Of a stretch of DNA of 64,000 nucleotides, positions 15,383-27,486 are shown piece after piece; the stretch's first letter is position 1, and each line of letters begins with the position of its first letter. The DNA comes from Agromyces fucosus. GTDB taxonomy: Bacteria > Actinomycetota > Actinomycetes > Actinomycetales > Microbacteriaceae. The notes beneath the pieces were generated by a model that saw only the letters and a list, made by a program, of their open reading frames with translations, searched no databases and was not told the origin of the DNA. Made by a program: the position numbers and the translations under genes. The stretch spans positions 744,001-808,000 of the forward strand of contig NZ_SDPO01000002.1 in the NCBI RefSeq assembly GCF_004134865.1, given 5' to 3'.

Positions 15383-18300
15383 ATGAGCCCCGACCGCACG
15401 AGCCGCGCACGACGGGGCCAACGCGCCTCGTCGGTCGTCGCGGCAGCCGCCATCGCCGTGCTGGCGACGACGGGCGTCTCGCCCGCCTTCGCCGCACCTG
15501 AGCCGCCGGCTGCGGCCACCGCCGTCGGCGCGGCGGCCGCCACCACGCCGATCACCCCGAAGCCGGTGGTCCCCGAGGTCGCCGTCGACGGCGCAGGCAC
15601 TCCCCTCGGCGCGATCAGCGCCGTGCAGCAGGACGGCGCGAGCGTCACCCTCACCGCAGCAGGCGGCGCGATGCGCGTCTCGTTCCTCGACGCCCGCACC
15701 TTCCGGCTCGAGGCCGACCCGAGCGGCAGCTTCACCGACCCGGCCAACACCCCGCAGAACGACCCCGCGCGCACGGCGAACATCGTCGTCGGCGCCGACA
15801 GCTTCGACGCCCCGCAGATCACCGTCACCGAGGGCGACACGATCACCATCGCGACCGAGGCCGTCTCGCTCGTCATCGACCGCGCGACCGGCGCCTCGAC
15901 CGCGACCCGTGCCGACGGCTCCGTCATCTGGTCGGAATCGGCGCCGATCACCTTCGGCGCCTCGAGCGCCACGCAGCACCTCGCCCCGATCGAGGGCGAG
16001 CAGTTCATCGGCGGCGGCATGCAGAACGGCCGCTCGGTCCACACCGGCGCCACCGTCAACATCGCGAAGAACTTCGACTGGGACGACGACGGCTACCCCA
16101 ACGCGGTGCCGTACTACATGTCGTCCAACGGCTACGGCGTGCTCCGCAACACCTTCGCCCGAGGCAGCTACGACTTCGCCGCGCACACGACGACGCACGA
16201 GGAGAAGCGGTTCGACGCCTACTACTTCGTCGGCGATTACAAGCAGTCGCTCGACTCGTACACCCAGCTCACAGGCCGCCCGATGATGCCGCCGGTCTAC
16301 GGACTCGAGTACGGCGACGCCGACTGCTACAACCGCGGCAGCTCGACCTACACGGCGTACAAGGACCCCGCCAAGCTGCAGACCCCCCAGGCGCTCGACT
16401 TCGCGAAGGACTTCGTCGAGAACGACATGCCCGCCGGCTGGATGCTCGTCAACGACGGGTACGGCTGCGAGTACGTCGACCTGCCCCAGACCGTCGACGC
16501 GATCGAGCAGGAGACCGGCCTGAAGACGGGCCTCTGGACCCAGCGCTCCCTCACCAACCAGGAGTTCGAGGTCGGCGAGGCCGGCGTTCGCCTGCGCAAG
16601 CTCGACGTCGCGTGGGTCGGCCAGGGCTACCGTCAGGCACTCACGGGGTGCGAGGCCGCGCACGGCGGCATCGAGCAGTACTCAGACGCCCGCGGCACCT
16701 CCCTCATGGTCGAGGGCTGGGCGGGATCGCAGCGCTGCGGCATGCAGTGGACTGGCGACCACTCGGGCAACCTCGACGCGGTGCGCTGGCAGGTCTCGGC
16801 GCTCACCGGCGCCGGCAACTCGGGCCTCGCCTTCAGCACGGGCGACGTCGACGGCATCTTCGGCGGCTCGACGAAGAGCTACGTCCGCGACCTGCAGTGG
16901 AAGGCCTTCGCCCCCGCGCTCTACTCCATGAGCGGCTGGGCGCAGACCGACAAGCGGCCGTGGCTGTACGGCGACGAGGCGACCGCGATCAACCGCGACT
17001 ACTTGCAGCTCCGCCAGCGCCTGATGCCCTACATCTACACGCTCGCCGAGGAGTCGCATCGCACGGGCGTCTCGATGATGCGCTCGATCGCGCTCGAGTA
17101 CCCGAGCGACCCCGGCGCCTACAGCGTCGAGGCGAACAACGAGTTCCTGCTCGGCGAGGACTACCTCGTGGCGCCGGTGTTCACCGACTCCGACGTGCGC
17201 AACGGCATCTACCTGCCCGCAGGCGACCGCTGGGTCGACTACTGGACCGGCACGGTCCACGAGGGCGGCAAGGTCGTCAACGGCTACTCGGCCCCGCTCG
17301 ACACGCTGCCGATCTTCGTTCGCGCCGGCGCGGTGGTGCCGCAGGGCATCACGGCCCGCAACGCCTCGCTCGTGCCCGAGGACTCGGCGATCACCCTGAC
17401 GACGTACCCGCAGGGCGACTCCTCGTTCACACTCTACGAGGACGACAAGGTCACCCGTTCGCACGCCGAGGGCGAGGCGAGCCACCAGGACTTCGAGGTC
17501 AGCGCACCCGCTGCCGCTGCGGAGGGCGACGTGACCGTCACCCTCGGCGAGCGCGAGGGCGAGTACGACGGCAAGGCCGCCGGCCGCGACTACCGCCTCG
17601 AGGTGCACACCGGCTCGGAGCCCGCTGCGGTCGAGCTCGACGGCACGGCGCTCGAGCAGGTCGACGACGTCGCCGCGCTCGAGGGACGAACCGGCTGGGC
17701 GTACGACGGCGACCGCACCGGCGGCGTCGTGGTGGTCTCGACGGGCGAACTGGCATCGGATGCCTCGGCGCAGGTCGTGCTCTCCGGCACGAGCGCCGTG
17801 GGCGGCCGCGATCAGGACGCCTCGGCGGCATCCGTCGACGTCACCCTCGACGACCGCGTGTTCCAGGGCGAGCAGACGACGGCCACCGCGACGTTCACCA
17901 ACACGGGCACCGCGGCGAAGGACGACGTGGTGCTCTCCCCCGTGCTGCCCGAGGGCTGGAACCTCGTGTCCACGACGGGCGGAACGGCCGACCGCGTCGA
18001 GCCCGGCGCTTCGATCACCGCCGAGTTCGTGCTCGAGGTGACCCCGGAATCGGGCGCCGACCTGCAGACCCTCACCGTGAAGGCCGCGTACACCTCGGCC
18101 TCGAACCAGCAGGTCGAGGTGACTGGGGCGAACCAGCTCTACGTCGCCTACGGTTCGCTGCAGGGCGCGTTCAACGCGGTGTCGATCACCGACCTCGACA
18201 CGGCGACCGCCGGCAACTTCGACGGCGGCGGGGCATCCTTCTCGAAGGCCGCCCTCGAGGCCGCGGGGGTCGCCCCCGGCGGCACCGTCACCGTTGGCAC

Positions 18301-19492
18301 CGGAGACACGGCGATCGAGTACACGTGGCCCACCCCGGTCGGCACGCCGAACTCGGTGACGCCGGCGGGGCAGACCATCGCCCTCTCGGGTCAGGGCACG
18401 CACCTCGCGGTGCTCGCCTCGGCGGCGACGGGAGCCGGCGTCAATCCCGAGCTGACGATCACCTACACCGACGGCACGACCGCGAAGCAGAACATCTACT
18501 TCCCGAACTGGCTGCTGCAGGCCTCGGGCCTGCAGGGTTCGACCGTCGCCATCACGTCGCTCGGCCGCAACAGCGCCACGAACCCCGCCGTGTACGAGTA
18601 CCCGACGGGCAAGTACCAGGTCTACTCGAACCTCATCCGCCTGAACCCGGGCAAGGAGGTCGCCTCGGTCGTGCTGCCGAACGAGAGCCGGATGAAGATC
18701 TTCGACTGGCAGATCGTCGACCAGCCGCTGCCGGCGGTGCCGGAGGGCTCCGCGTGGGCATCCGACCTCGACTGGCTGAGCGCCACGAACGGGTGGGGCG
18801 TCATCGGCAAGGACGTCGCGAACAAGGACTCGGCGTCGTCGCCCGACCTGCCCCTGAAGATCAACTACACGGACCCCGCCACCGGCACGTCGCCCGTGTA
18901 CGAGAAGGGGCTCGGCGTCCACGCCCAGTCGAAGATCACCTACTTCGTCGGCGGCAAGTGCTCGGCCTTCACCGCAGAGGTGGGGCTCGAGTCGGGCTTC
19001 GGCGGCAACGTGATCTTCAAGGTCGACACCGACGGCGTCAACCGCTACCAGTCGCGCACGTTCACGCCGGGCTTCGCGCCCGAGTCGGTGGACATCGACC
19101 TGACCGGTGCGCAGTACGTCGACCTCATCGTCCAGGCGCCCGGCAGCATCAACGGGGCGCACGGCATCTGGGGCGACGCCCGGTTCGAATGCGAGTCGGC
19201 CGTTCCCGAGGTCGACGTCGAGGTCGTCGCCGAGACCCGGTGCATCGCCTCGAAGGCGTACGTGACCGTGAAGGCCACGAACCGCGAGGACGAGGCGATC
19301 TCGGTGAAGACCACGAGCGCCTACGGCGAGAAGTCGTTCGCCACGGTCGCCGCCGGCAAGAACGCGGTCGCGACGTTCAACTCGCGAGCGGTGAGCGTCG
19401 AAGCGGGTCAGGTCACCGTCGAGGCGACCCGCACCTCCGACGGAACCGTGACACCGCGTGTCGTGGACTACGACGCCCGCAACTGCGGGTGA
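15383..19492 (+). CDS. Secreted multidomain GH31 glycosidase with NPCBM
   Basis: 1369-residue exported glycoside hydrolase of family 31 (alpha-glucosidase/alpha-xylosidase type). Signal peptide ends near FAAPEP (about residue 36). GH31 barrel spans roughly 150-660: nucleophile Asp408 in KLDVAWVG, acid/base Asp459 in WTGDHSG. A NEW3-type beta domain follows at about 818-909, another beta module to about 1110, then a novel putative carbohydrate-binding module (NPCBM) at about 1122-1272, ending with a 95-residue domain bracketed by RCI and NCG that is shared with the Tat-exported protein at 22696. The enzyme probably trims alpha-linked glycans outside the cell; the multiple binding modules suggest polymeric or glycoprotein substrates. 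Exact specificity is not predictable. Confidence 0.88.
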   Translation: MSPDRTSRARRGQRASSVVAAAAIAVLATTGVSPAFAAPEPPAAATAVGAAAATTPITPKPVVPEVAVDGAGTPLGAISAVQQDGASVTLTAAGGAMRVSFLDARTFRLEADPSGSFTDPANTPQNDPARTANIVVGADSFDAPQITVTEGDTITIATEAVSLVIDRATGASTATRADGSVIWSESAPITFGASSATQHLAPIEGEQFIGGGMQNGRSVHTGATVNIAKNFDWDDDGYPNAVPYYMSSNGYGVLRNTFARGSYDFAAHTTTHEEKRFDAYYFVGDYKQSLDSYTQLTGRPMMPPVYGLEYGDADCYNRGSSTYTAYKDPAKLQTPQALDFAKDFVENDMPAGWMLVNDGYGCEYVDLPQTVDAIEQETGLKTGLWTQRSLTNQEFEVGEAGVRLRKLDVAWVGQGYRQALTGCEAAHGGIEQYSDARGTSLMVEGWAGSQRCGMQWTGDHSGNLDAVRWQVSALTGAGNSGLAFSTGDVDGIFGGSTKSYVRDLQWKAFAPALYSMSGWAQTDKRPWLYGDEATAINRDYLQLRQRLMPYIYTLAEESHRTGVSMMRSIALEYPSDPGAYSVEANNEFLLGEDYLVAPVFTDSDVRNGIYLPAGDRWVDYWTGTVHEGGKVVNGYSAPLDTLPIFVRAGAVVPQGITARNASLVPEDSAITLTTYPQGDSSFTLYEDDKVTRSHAEGEASHQDFEVSAPAAAAEGDVTVTLGEREGEYDGKAAGRDYRLEVHTGSEPAAVELDGTALEQVDDVAALEGRTGWAYDGDRTGGVVVVSTGELASDASAQVVLSGTSAVGGRDQDASAASVDVTLDDRVFQGEQTTATATFTNTGTAAKDDVVLSPVLPEGWNLVSTTGGTADRVEPGASITAEFVLEVTPESGADLQTLTVKAAYTSASNQQVEVTGANQLYVAYGSLQGAFNAVSITDLDTATAGNFDGGGASFSKAALEAAGVAPGGTVTVGTGDTAIEYTWPTPVGTPNSVTPAGQTIALSGQGTHLAVLASAATGAGVNPELTITYTDGTTAKQNIYFPNWLLQASGLQGSTVAITSLGRNSATNPAVYEYPTGKYQVYSNLIRLNPGKEVASVVLPNESRMKIFDWQIVDQPLPAVPEGSAWASDLDWLSATNGWGVIGKDVANKDSASSPDLPLKINYTDPATGTSPVYEKGLGVHAQSKITYFVGGKCSAFTAEVGLESGFGGNVIFKVDTDGVNRYQSRTFTPGFAPESVDIDLTGAQYVDLIVQAPGSINGAHGIWGDARFECESAVPEVDVEVVAETRCIASKAYVTVKATNREDEAISVKTTSAYGEKSFATVAAGKNAVATFNSRAVSVEAGQVTVEATRTSDGTVTPRVVDYDARNCG

Positions 19493-19536
19493 TCGCCGAA
19501 GCCCCGTCCAATCCCCATCCGAGTAAAGGAATCGAA

Positions 19537-20181
19537 ATGAAGAAGATCAGCACCTCCACCGCGTTGCGGGTCACCGCCGTGACGTTCGGCGCGCTCATGT
19601 TGACGGCGGCGGGCGCTGCCGCGGCGAACGCGGCCGACCCCGTCGGCGACGACAGCACGGTCGACGTGAACGTCGAGGTCACCGAGTTGAACGAGCCCGG
19701 CGTGCTGGCGATGACCGTCGCCGGCACCTCCGTCACGCTGGCGGAGGACGGCTCGACCGACCTGGTGCGCCAGTTCACGGGAACGCTCCCGACCGTCACC
19801 GTGACCGACACGCGCGCGGCCGAGGACATCCCCGAGGGTGCCGCCTGGTACGTGCTCGGCTCGAGCACGGCCTTCGCCGGCGACGCCGGGCAGCCCGACA
19901 TCGGGGCGGGCCACCTCGGCTGGAGCCCGGAGCTCATCGACGGCGGTGAGTCGGGCCTGGTCGCCATCGGCGACGAGGTCGACACCGTGGTCGACGACGA
20001 CGCCGACCCGGCGAACAACGTCGGCCTCGTCGACCAGGAGCTCTTCGCCTCGGCGTGGAACTCCGGCGAGATCGCCAGCGAGGGCGCATGGACCGCGAAC
20101 GCGGGCCTGTTCCTCCGCACCGAGAGCTCGGTCGCGGCCGGCAACTACAGCTCGACGCTGACGCTGTCACTGTTCGAGTAA
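19537..20181 (+). CDS. Small secreted beta-rich protein (WxL-like)
   Basis: 214 residues with a signal peptide (MKKISTSTALRV..., cleavage near ANAAD, residue 30) and a mature domain of alternating beta strands ending in AGNYSSTLTLSLFE. This end and the GTLPTVTVTD and AWYVLGSSTAF stretches resemble actinobacterial WxL-like surface proteins. AAAGGA at 19525-19530 precedes the ATG. It lies 44 bases after the GH31 gene with no terminator between, so they probably form one transcript. It may help keep the glycosidase at the cell surface (inference). Confidence 0.7.
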   Translation: MKKISTSTALRVTAVTFGALMLTAAGAAAANAADPVGDDSTVDVNVEVTELNEPGVLAMTVAGTSVTLAEDGSTDLVRQFTGTLPTVTVTDTRAAEDIPEGAAWYVLGSSTAFAGDAGQPDIGAGHLGWSPELIDGGESGLVAIGDEVDTVVDDDADPANNVGLVDQELFASAWNSGEIASEGAWTANAGLFLRTESSVAAGNYSSTLTLSLFE

Positions 20182-20196
20182 CGCCCCAGAGACGCC

Positions 20197-20214
20197 CGCA
20201 TCCGTGAGGATGCG
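20197..20214 (+). terminator. Short hairpin after secreted protein gene
   Basis: CGCATCC-GTGA-GGATGCG: seven perfect pairs around a tetraloop, 16 bases after the stop at 20181. Probably acts with the longer hairpin at 20271-20306. Confidence 0.5.
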
Positions 20215-20270
20215 CGGTGCAGCTCCGACGTGGTCGACCCATGGGTCCTGCGGCGGCGCACACAGGAACC

Positions 20271-20306
20271 GGATGCCCCGGACCGCACGCGGTCCGGGGC
20301 ATCCGC
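20271..20306. terminator. Perfect 17-base-pair terminator hairpin
   Basis: Arms CGGATGCCCCGGACCGC and its exact complement are separated by AC. It is the main candidate terminator for the GH31 operon and insulates it from marR. The arm ends are the window-wide word GCATCCG. Confidence 0.7.
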
Positions 20307-20365
20307 CGTTCCCGGGCATCCGCTGTCCTGCCCGGTCGCCCGCGGTGCCGGGCGGTGCATTTTCC

Positions 20366-20388
20366 TTAGCAATGCTAATTTGTTACAC
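20366..20388 (+). promoter_or_regulatory. MarR operator and extended -10 for a leaderless transcript
   Basis: Palindrome TTAGCAATGCTAA (20366-20378) lies directly before TGTTACACT, an extended -10 (TGn + TACACT, 20383-20388). The -10 ends eight bases before the ATG at 20397 and there is no ribosome site, so transcription should begin at or next to the start codon. The palindrome over the -35/spacer is a fitting autoregulatory site for the MarR protein it precedes. Confidence 0.6.
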
Positions 20389-20396
20389 TAAGCAAT

Positions 20397-20894
20397 ATGA
20401 CGGATGTCGCGCGCCCTGCCTCGGCCGATCGATCGACCCCTGCGGCGGCGACGCGAGCACCGGCCGCCAGGCGCCGCACGCTCGCCGAGCAGAGCACCGA
20501 ACTGCGCATCGCGATCATGCGACTCTCCCGCCGGCTCCGCCAGGAGCGCACCGAGACCGAGCTCAGCGGCTCGCAGTTCTCGACCCTCGGCTGGATCTCG
20601 ACCGAGGGGCCGCTCACCATCGGCCGGCTCGCCGAGCTCGAGCGGGTCACTGCGCCGTCGATGAACCGCACGGTGAACTGCCTCGTCGACGCGGGCTACG
20701 CCACCCGTGCAGCCTCACCCGACGACGGCCGCAAGGTCATCGTCGCGGCGACCGCGACCGGCGAGGCGATCGTGCTCGAGACCCGCCGCCGTCGCGACGC
20801 CTGGCTCGCGAAGCGCTTCGCGGCCCTCACCCCAGCCGAACGCGAGACGCTCGCCGAGGCCACGACCATCCTCAGGAGGCTCACCGACCAGTGA
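20397..20894 (+). CDS. MarR family transcriptional regulator
   Basis: 165-residue winged-helix regulator. The DNA-binding part is GPLTIGRLAELERVTAPSMN with recognition helix and the wing DDGRKVIVAATATG. About 35 N-terminal residues are basic and alanine-rich. The mRNA appears leaderless, with a palindromic site overlapping the promoter. Its stop overlaps the GTG of the MFS exporter (GTGA), the usual layout of MarR repressors with the drug or metabolite pump they control. Confidence 0.88.
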   Translation: MTDVARPASADRSTPAAATRAPAARRRTLAEQSTELRIAIMRLSRRLRQERTETELSGSQFSTLGWISTEGPLTIGRLAELERVTAPSMNRTVNCLVDAGYATRAASPDDGRKVIVAATATGEAIVLETRRRRDAWLAKRFAALTPAERETLAEATTILRRLTDQ

Positions 20895-22402
20895 GTGCAA
20901 TGTTCCGATCCCTCGCCCACCGCAACTACCGAATCTGGTTCATCGGCGCCCTCGTCTCGAACGTCGGCGCCTGGATGCAGGCCACCGCCCAGAACTGGGT
21001 GGTGCTGACCGAGCTCACCGACAACGACGCCTTCGCCGTCGGCATCACCATGGCCCTGCAGTTCGCGCCGCAGCTGCTGCTCGTGCCGATCACCGGCCTC
21101 ATCGCCGACCGCTTCGACCGCCGCAAGATCCTCATGCTCACGCAGAGCCTGCTCATGCTGCTCGGGCTCGGGCTCGGGCTCCTGCTCGTCTTCGGCACCG
21201 CCGAACTCTGGCACCTCTACCTCTTCGCGCTCGCCCTCGGCCTCGTGAACGCCATCGACAACCCGGCACGGCAGACCTTCGTCTCCGACCTCGTCTCCAA
21301 CTCCGACATGTCGAACGCCGTCGCCCTGAACTCGGCGTCGTTCAACACCGCCCGCATGATCGGCCCAGCCGTCGCGGGCTTCCTCATCGTGCTCGTGGGG
21401 TCGGGCTGGGTCTTCATCATCAATGCGTTCACCTTCCTCGCGGTGCTGGGCGCGCTCGCGATGCTGAAGGGCCGGCAGCTGAAGCGCTCCCCTCGAGCAC
21501 CCCGCGCCAAGGGCCAGTTCGTCGCCGGGTTCCGCTACGTGGCCGGCAGGCCCGACCTCGTCGTCGTCTTCGTGATGGTCTTCCTCATCGGCGCGTTCGG
21601 CATGAACTTCCCGATCTTCTCCTCGACGATGGCCGTCGAGTTCGGCCGCGGCGCCGGCGAGTACGGACTCCTCTCGTCGATCCTCGCGATCGGCTCGCTG
21701 ACCGGTGCGCTCCTCGCCGCACGCCGTGAGCGGGCGCGCATCCGCGTCGTCATCCTCGCGTGCGCGTTCCTCGGCTTCGCGACGCTCACCGCCGCACTCA
21801 TGCCCACCTACTGGACCTTCGCGGCCTCGACGATCCTCATCGGACTCGGCGCGGTGACGATCCTCACAACGGCGAACGGGTACGTGCAGACCACGACGGA
21901 GCCCGAGCTTCGCGGCCGCGTGATGGCGCTCTACATGGCGATCCTCGCCGGCGGCACGCCCATCGGCGCCCCGATCGTGGGCGCGGTCGCCGACGGCATG
22001 GGCCCGCGCTGGGCGCTCGGACTCGCTGCCGTCGCTGCGATGGTCGCCGCGCTCATCGGCCTCGGCTGGCTCGTGGTGTCACGAGGGATGCGGCTGACGC
22101 GGCATCCGCGATATGCCTGGCGACCCGCCGTGCGGTTCTCGGATGCCCCGACCGCTGCGATCGCGGCCGTGACCACGCAAGCCGTGCCGACGCTGCAGGT
22201 CGATCAGCTCGAACGCGAGATCGAGCGGGAGTTCGGGCGGGATCGCGTGGCCGAGCGTTCACGCCGGGCAGGGCGCGACCGAGGGGCGGACCGCGAGCGC
22301 GAGCTCGTGCCGACTGTGCCGAACGACCGGCTCGTGCCCGCCGACTTCTCCGAGGAAGTGGCGCTCACCTCGCCGATCCGTCTGCCGAAGCCCCGCGCGT
22401 AG
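20891..22402 (+). CDS. MFS exporter (MFS_3/EntS-like)
   Basis: 503-residue major facilitator with about 12 membrane segments over the first 410 residues. FRSLAHRNYRIWFIGALVSNVGAWMQ is the typical start of the MFS_3 ('transmembrane secretion effector') group that includes EntS; DRFDRRKIL is the 2-3 loop. A hydrophilic, strongly charged C-terminal tail of about 95 residues (REIEREFGRDRVAERSRRAG) extends beyond the usual length. GTG 20891 overlaps the marR stop; ATG 20900 is an alternative. It probably expels a toxic or secondary metabolite under MarR control. Confidence 0.85.
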   Translation: MSAMFRSLAHRNYRIWFIGALVSNVGAWMQATAQNWVVLTELTDNDAFAVGITMALQFAPQLLLVPITGLIADRFDRRKILMLTQSLLMLLGLGLGLLLVFGTAELWHLYLFALALGLVNAIDNPARQTFVSDLVSNSDMSNAVALNSASFNTARMIGPAVAGFLIVLVGSGWVFIINAFTFLAVLGALAMLKGRQLKRSPRAPRAKGQFVAGFRYVAGRPDLVVVFVMVFLIGAFGMNFPIFSSTMAVEFGRGAGEYGLLSSILAIGSLTGALLAARRERARIRVVILACAFLGFATLTAALMPTYWTFAASTILIGLGAVTILTTANGYVQTTTEPELRGRVMALYMAILAGGTPIGAPIVGAVADGMGPRWALGLAAVAAMVAALIGLGWLVVSRGMRLTRHPRYAWRPAVRFSDAPTAAIAAVTTQAVPTLQVDQLEREIEREFGRDRVAERSRRAGRDRGADRERELVPTVPNDRLVPADFSEEVALTSPIRLPKPRA

Positions 22403-22459
22403 CGGCGCTCCCTCCACCCTCCGGAGCGCAACGCCCGCCAGCAGTCACGCGCGCCATCG

Positions 22460-22521
22460 ATCGAGATGACCCGTGTTGTCGGTCGGCGCAACGCGGAACC
22501 GACAACACGGGTCATCTCGAT
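22460..22521. repeat. Large intergenic palindrome, copy 1
   Basis: Perfect 24-base arms (22460-22483 and 22498-22521) around a 14-base loop. The arm reads ATCGAGATGACCCGTGTTGT then CGGT. A diverged relative lies at 38916-38972 with the same GAGATGAC-CGTGT-GTCG core. It lies in the only long gap of the region, after the MFS gene and before a gene with its own ribosome site. It could terminate transcription, but sequence similarity to the second copy suggests a dispersed REP-like element. Confidence 0.75.
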
Positions 22522-22695
22522 GCTGCGCGCTCTGCAGAGGCCGCGTCGGACGGCTGCAGTTGTGCGGTTCTGATCGCTTTGCGCGGTTCCCTTGAGGTGC
22601 ACGCCTTCTGGGTGAAACATGCCCAATCAGGCACGACGCGGCTCCCCGGCCGCACGGATCGATGCCGACGGACACACTCGATGAGGAGTAACGCC

Positions 22696-24993
22696 ATGTC
22701 GTGCGATTTCAGCAGGCGCCGGATGCTCGTGCTCGGCGGCATCGGCGGGCTCGCGCTCGCGTTCGGTGCAGCAGCCCCGGGCTGGGCGGCGCCCGCTGCC
22801 GGCGGCGGCGTCGGCCAGGCGCTCGCGACAGGTCCGCGCATTCGCGACCTCGGCCCCGGCGTCGTGCAATTCCCGCTGATGAGCGGGCTCCTGGTCGGCG
22901 ACACGATGTACATCGGCTCGCGGAACCTCAGCCCGGCCCGGGTCGTCGGGTTCCACCTGCCGACGCGCACGGTGACGAGCCGAACGGACCTGCCATCGGG
23001 TTACAGCATCCAGGCGCTCGCCGCCGACCCCGCTCGCAACCGGCTCTTCATCGGGATGCTCCGGGACTCGATGGAGGGCGCGAACGTCTACCAGTGGGAC
23101 CTCACCAACCCCGAGGCCCCCGCCGTCGCGATCGGCGCCACCGGCGACCGCGACGTGCGGGCGTTGGCAGTCGCGCCCGACGGGAAGGTCTACGCGGCCG
23201 GCGGAGGCGAGCCCACCACGGCGAGCGCCCCGAGCCTCTGGGAGCTCGACCCGACGACGAACACCATCACGAGCTGGGGCATCCCGAGCCCGGGCGCGAC
23301 GATCGCCCAGGCCGTCGCCGCCACCGACACCACCGTGTACTTCGGCACCGGCAGCGTGCTCGCGGGCGGCGGCGGGGCGAGCCTCGCGAAGCTGTTCGCC
23401 TTCGACCGCGCAACCCGCACGCCCGTCGACGTGCTGCCCGCCGAGTTCGCCGCCGCCGTCTCGGTCACCTCCCTCTCGGTGCTCGACAGCACGCTCGCGG
23501 TGGGCCTCAAGGGCCCCGGCAAGTCGGTGCTGCTGAACCTCGCGAACCCGTCGACGTACCAGACCATCGCGCGCACCGGGGTGCTCTTCGCGCAGCAGGG
23601 CGACACCGTGTACTTCGCGAAGGATCCCACCGTGTACGCCTACTCGATCACGAAGAAGACGATGACGGCGGTGCAGGACACGGACATCGGCACGCTGTGG
23701 GGACTCGGCATCCGTGGGGATCGCCTCGTGGCGGCATCCGGCTACAGCTTCATCGCCGAGATCGGCCCGGCGACGCGCACGACCACCACGACCGACCTCG
23801 TCGGCGCCGGTGCGCCCGCCGGCCCCCAGACGGCCATGGGCCTCGCCGTCGGCGCCGGCCGCGTCTACGTCGGCGGCACCGGCGCGATCGCCCGCCACGA
23901 CCTCGACACGGAGGCCGTCACGAACCTGCGCACCCCCGGCGAGCAGAAGGACGGCGTCGTCGTCGACGGCGTGCTCTACTCGGGCCAGTACAACTCGAAG
24001 GGACTCTGGTCGTACGACCCGGCGAGCGACGTGGACCCCCACCAGATCGCCTCATTCCCCGCCAACCAGAACCGCCCGCTCGACGTGTGCTGGGATCCCG
24101 TGAACCGGCTCGTGCTCATCGCGACCCAGAACGACACCCAGGGCGGCGGCTCCCTGACGGCCTACAACCCGGCGACGCGCGCGGCAGCGTCATGGGTGAA
24201 CCCGATCGACACCCAGCAGATGGTGCGCGCGGTCACGACCTCGGCCGGCGTCGCCTACCTCGGCGGCGACAACCTCTACCAGACCGGGCCGCGCAGCACG
24301 GTCGTCGCGTGGAACCCCGTCACCGGCACCGAGCTGTGGCGCGTCGACACGGGCGTCGGCGCCGGCATCGCCGCGCTCGCGACGGTGGGCGACCGTCTCT
24401 TCGGCCTCGCCAGGCACGGCGCCGGCGTGTTCGTCATCGACATCCCGAGCCGCACCGTCGTGCAGACCCTCGATGCGGCTGCCGTCTCGACCGACTTCGG
24501 CTCGATGACCGTCAGCCGCGGCCTGGTCTACGCGGCATCCGACACCACGGTGTTCCGCATCGACCCGCAGACGCTCACGATCACGACCGTCGTGGCGGGC
24601 ATCGACGGCGGCTGGTACAGCGGACCGCACATCGAGTCCGACGAGGACGGGCTGCTCTACACGATGCGCGGCCTGAACGTCGTGCAGATCGACGACGGGC
24701 CATCGGTCGAGGTCACGGCCGTCGCCGAGGCCCGATGCATCGGATCGAAGGCGTATCTCGCCGTGAAGGTGACGAACGCCGAGCCGGTGCCCGTCTCGGT
24801 GAAGATCGTCACCCCGTACGGCGAGCGCGCCTTCGCCGAGGTGCTGCCGGGACGGAGCGTCGCGCACACGTTCGCGGTGCGGGCGTCGAGCGTGCACGAG
24901 GGCGCCGTGACGATCGAGGCGAGCCGGGTCGCCGACGGGTCGACGATCACGCAGAGCCGATCGGTGCCGTACGCCGCGAACTCGTGCGGCTGA
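22696..24993 (+). CDS. Tat-exported beta-propeller protein
   Basis: 765-residue protein with a twin-arginine signal, SRRRMLVLGG at residues 6-15, and a cleavable AWAAP end. I chose ATG 22696 because GAGGAG (22683-22688) is seven bases upstream; ATG 22681 lies before that site. Most of the mature part consists of repeated short beta blades (for example VYAAGGGEP, VYVGGTGAIARHDLDTEAV, GTELWRVDTGVG), like PQQ or WD-type propellers. The final 95 residues, from about 670, bracketed by RCI and SCG, match the C-terminal domain of the GH31 enzyme at 15383. Function unknown; a ligand- or glycan-binding surface protein is plausible. Confidence 0.75.
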   Translation: MSCDFSRRRMLVLGGIGGLALAFGAAAPGWAAPAAGGGVGQALATGPRIRDLGPGVVQFPLMSGLLVGDTMYIGSRNLSPARVVGFHLPTRTVTSRTDLPSGYSIQALAADPARNRLFIGMLRDSMEGANVYQWDLTNPEAPAVAIGATGDRDVRALAVAPDGKVYAAGGGEPTTASAPSLWELDPTTNTITSWGIPSPGATIAQAVAATDTTVYFGTGSVLAGGGGASLAKLFAFDRATRTPVDVLPAEFAAAVSVTSLSVLDSTLAVGLKGPGKSVLLNLANPSTYQTIARTGVLFAQQGDTVYFAKDPTVYAYSITKKTMTAVQDTDIGTLWGLGIRGDRLVAASGYSFIAEIGPATRTTTTTDLVGAGAPAGPQTAMGLAVGAGRVYVGGTGAIARHDLDTEAVTNLRTPGEQKDGVVVDGVLYSGQYNSKGLWSYDPASDVDPHQIASFPANQNRPLDVCWDPVNRLVLIATQNDTQGGGSLTAYNPATRAAASWVNPIDTQQMVRAVTTSAGVAYLGGDNLYQTGPRSTVVAWNPVTGTELWRVDTGVGAGIAALATVGDRLFGLARHGAGVFVIDIPSRTVVQTLDAAAVSTDFGSMTVSRGLVYAASDTTVFRIDPQTLTITTVVAGIDGGWYSGPHIESDEDGLLYTMRGLNVVQIDDGPSVEVTAVAEARCIGSKAYLAVKVTNAEPVPVSVKIVTPYGERAFAEVLPGRSVAHTFAVRASSVHEGAVTIEASRVADGSTITQSRSVPYAANSCG

Positions 24994-24997
24994 GGCG

Positions 24998-27422
<2,425 letters not shown>

Positions 27423-27486
27423 CCCAGCCCCGATCCCGCCGGCGGGCCGATCGGCCCCGGCAGCCATCCCCACCGAGAGGACCCTC

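Noticed and set aside
16682..19162. 826-codon open frame antisense to the GH31 gene
   Set aside because: Composition-driven shadow; no ribosome site or recognisable domain.
15383..20181. Polysaccharide biosynthesis or natural-product cluster around GH31
   Set aside because: Only a hydrolase and a small secreted protein; no synthases or transporters.
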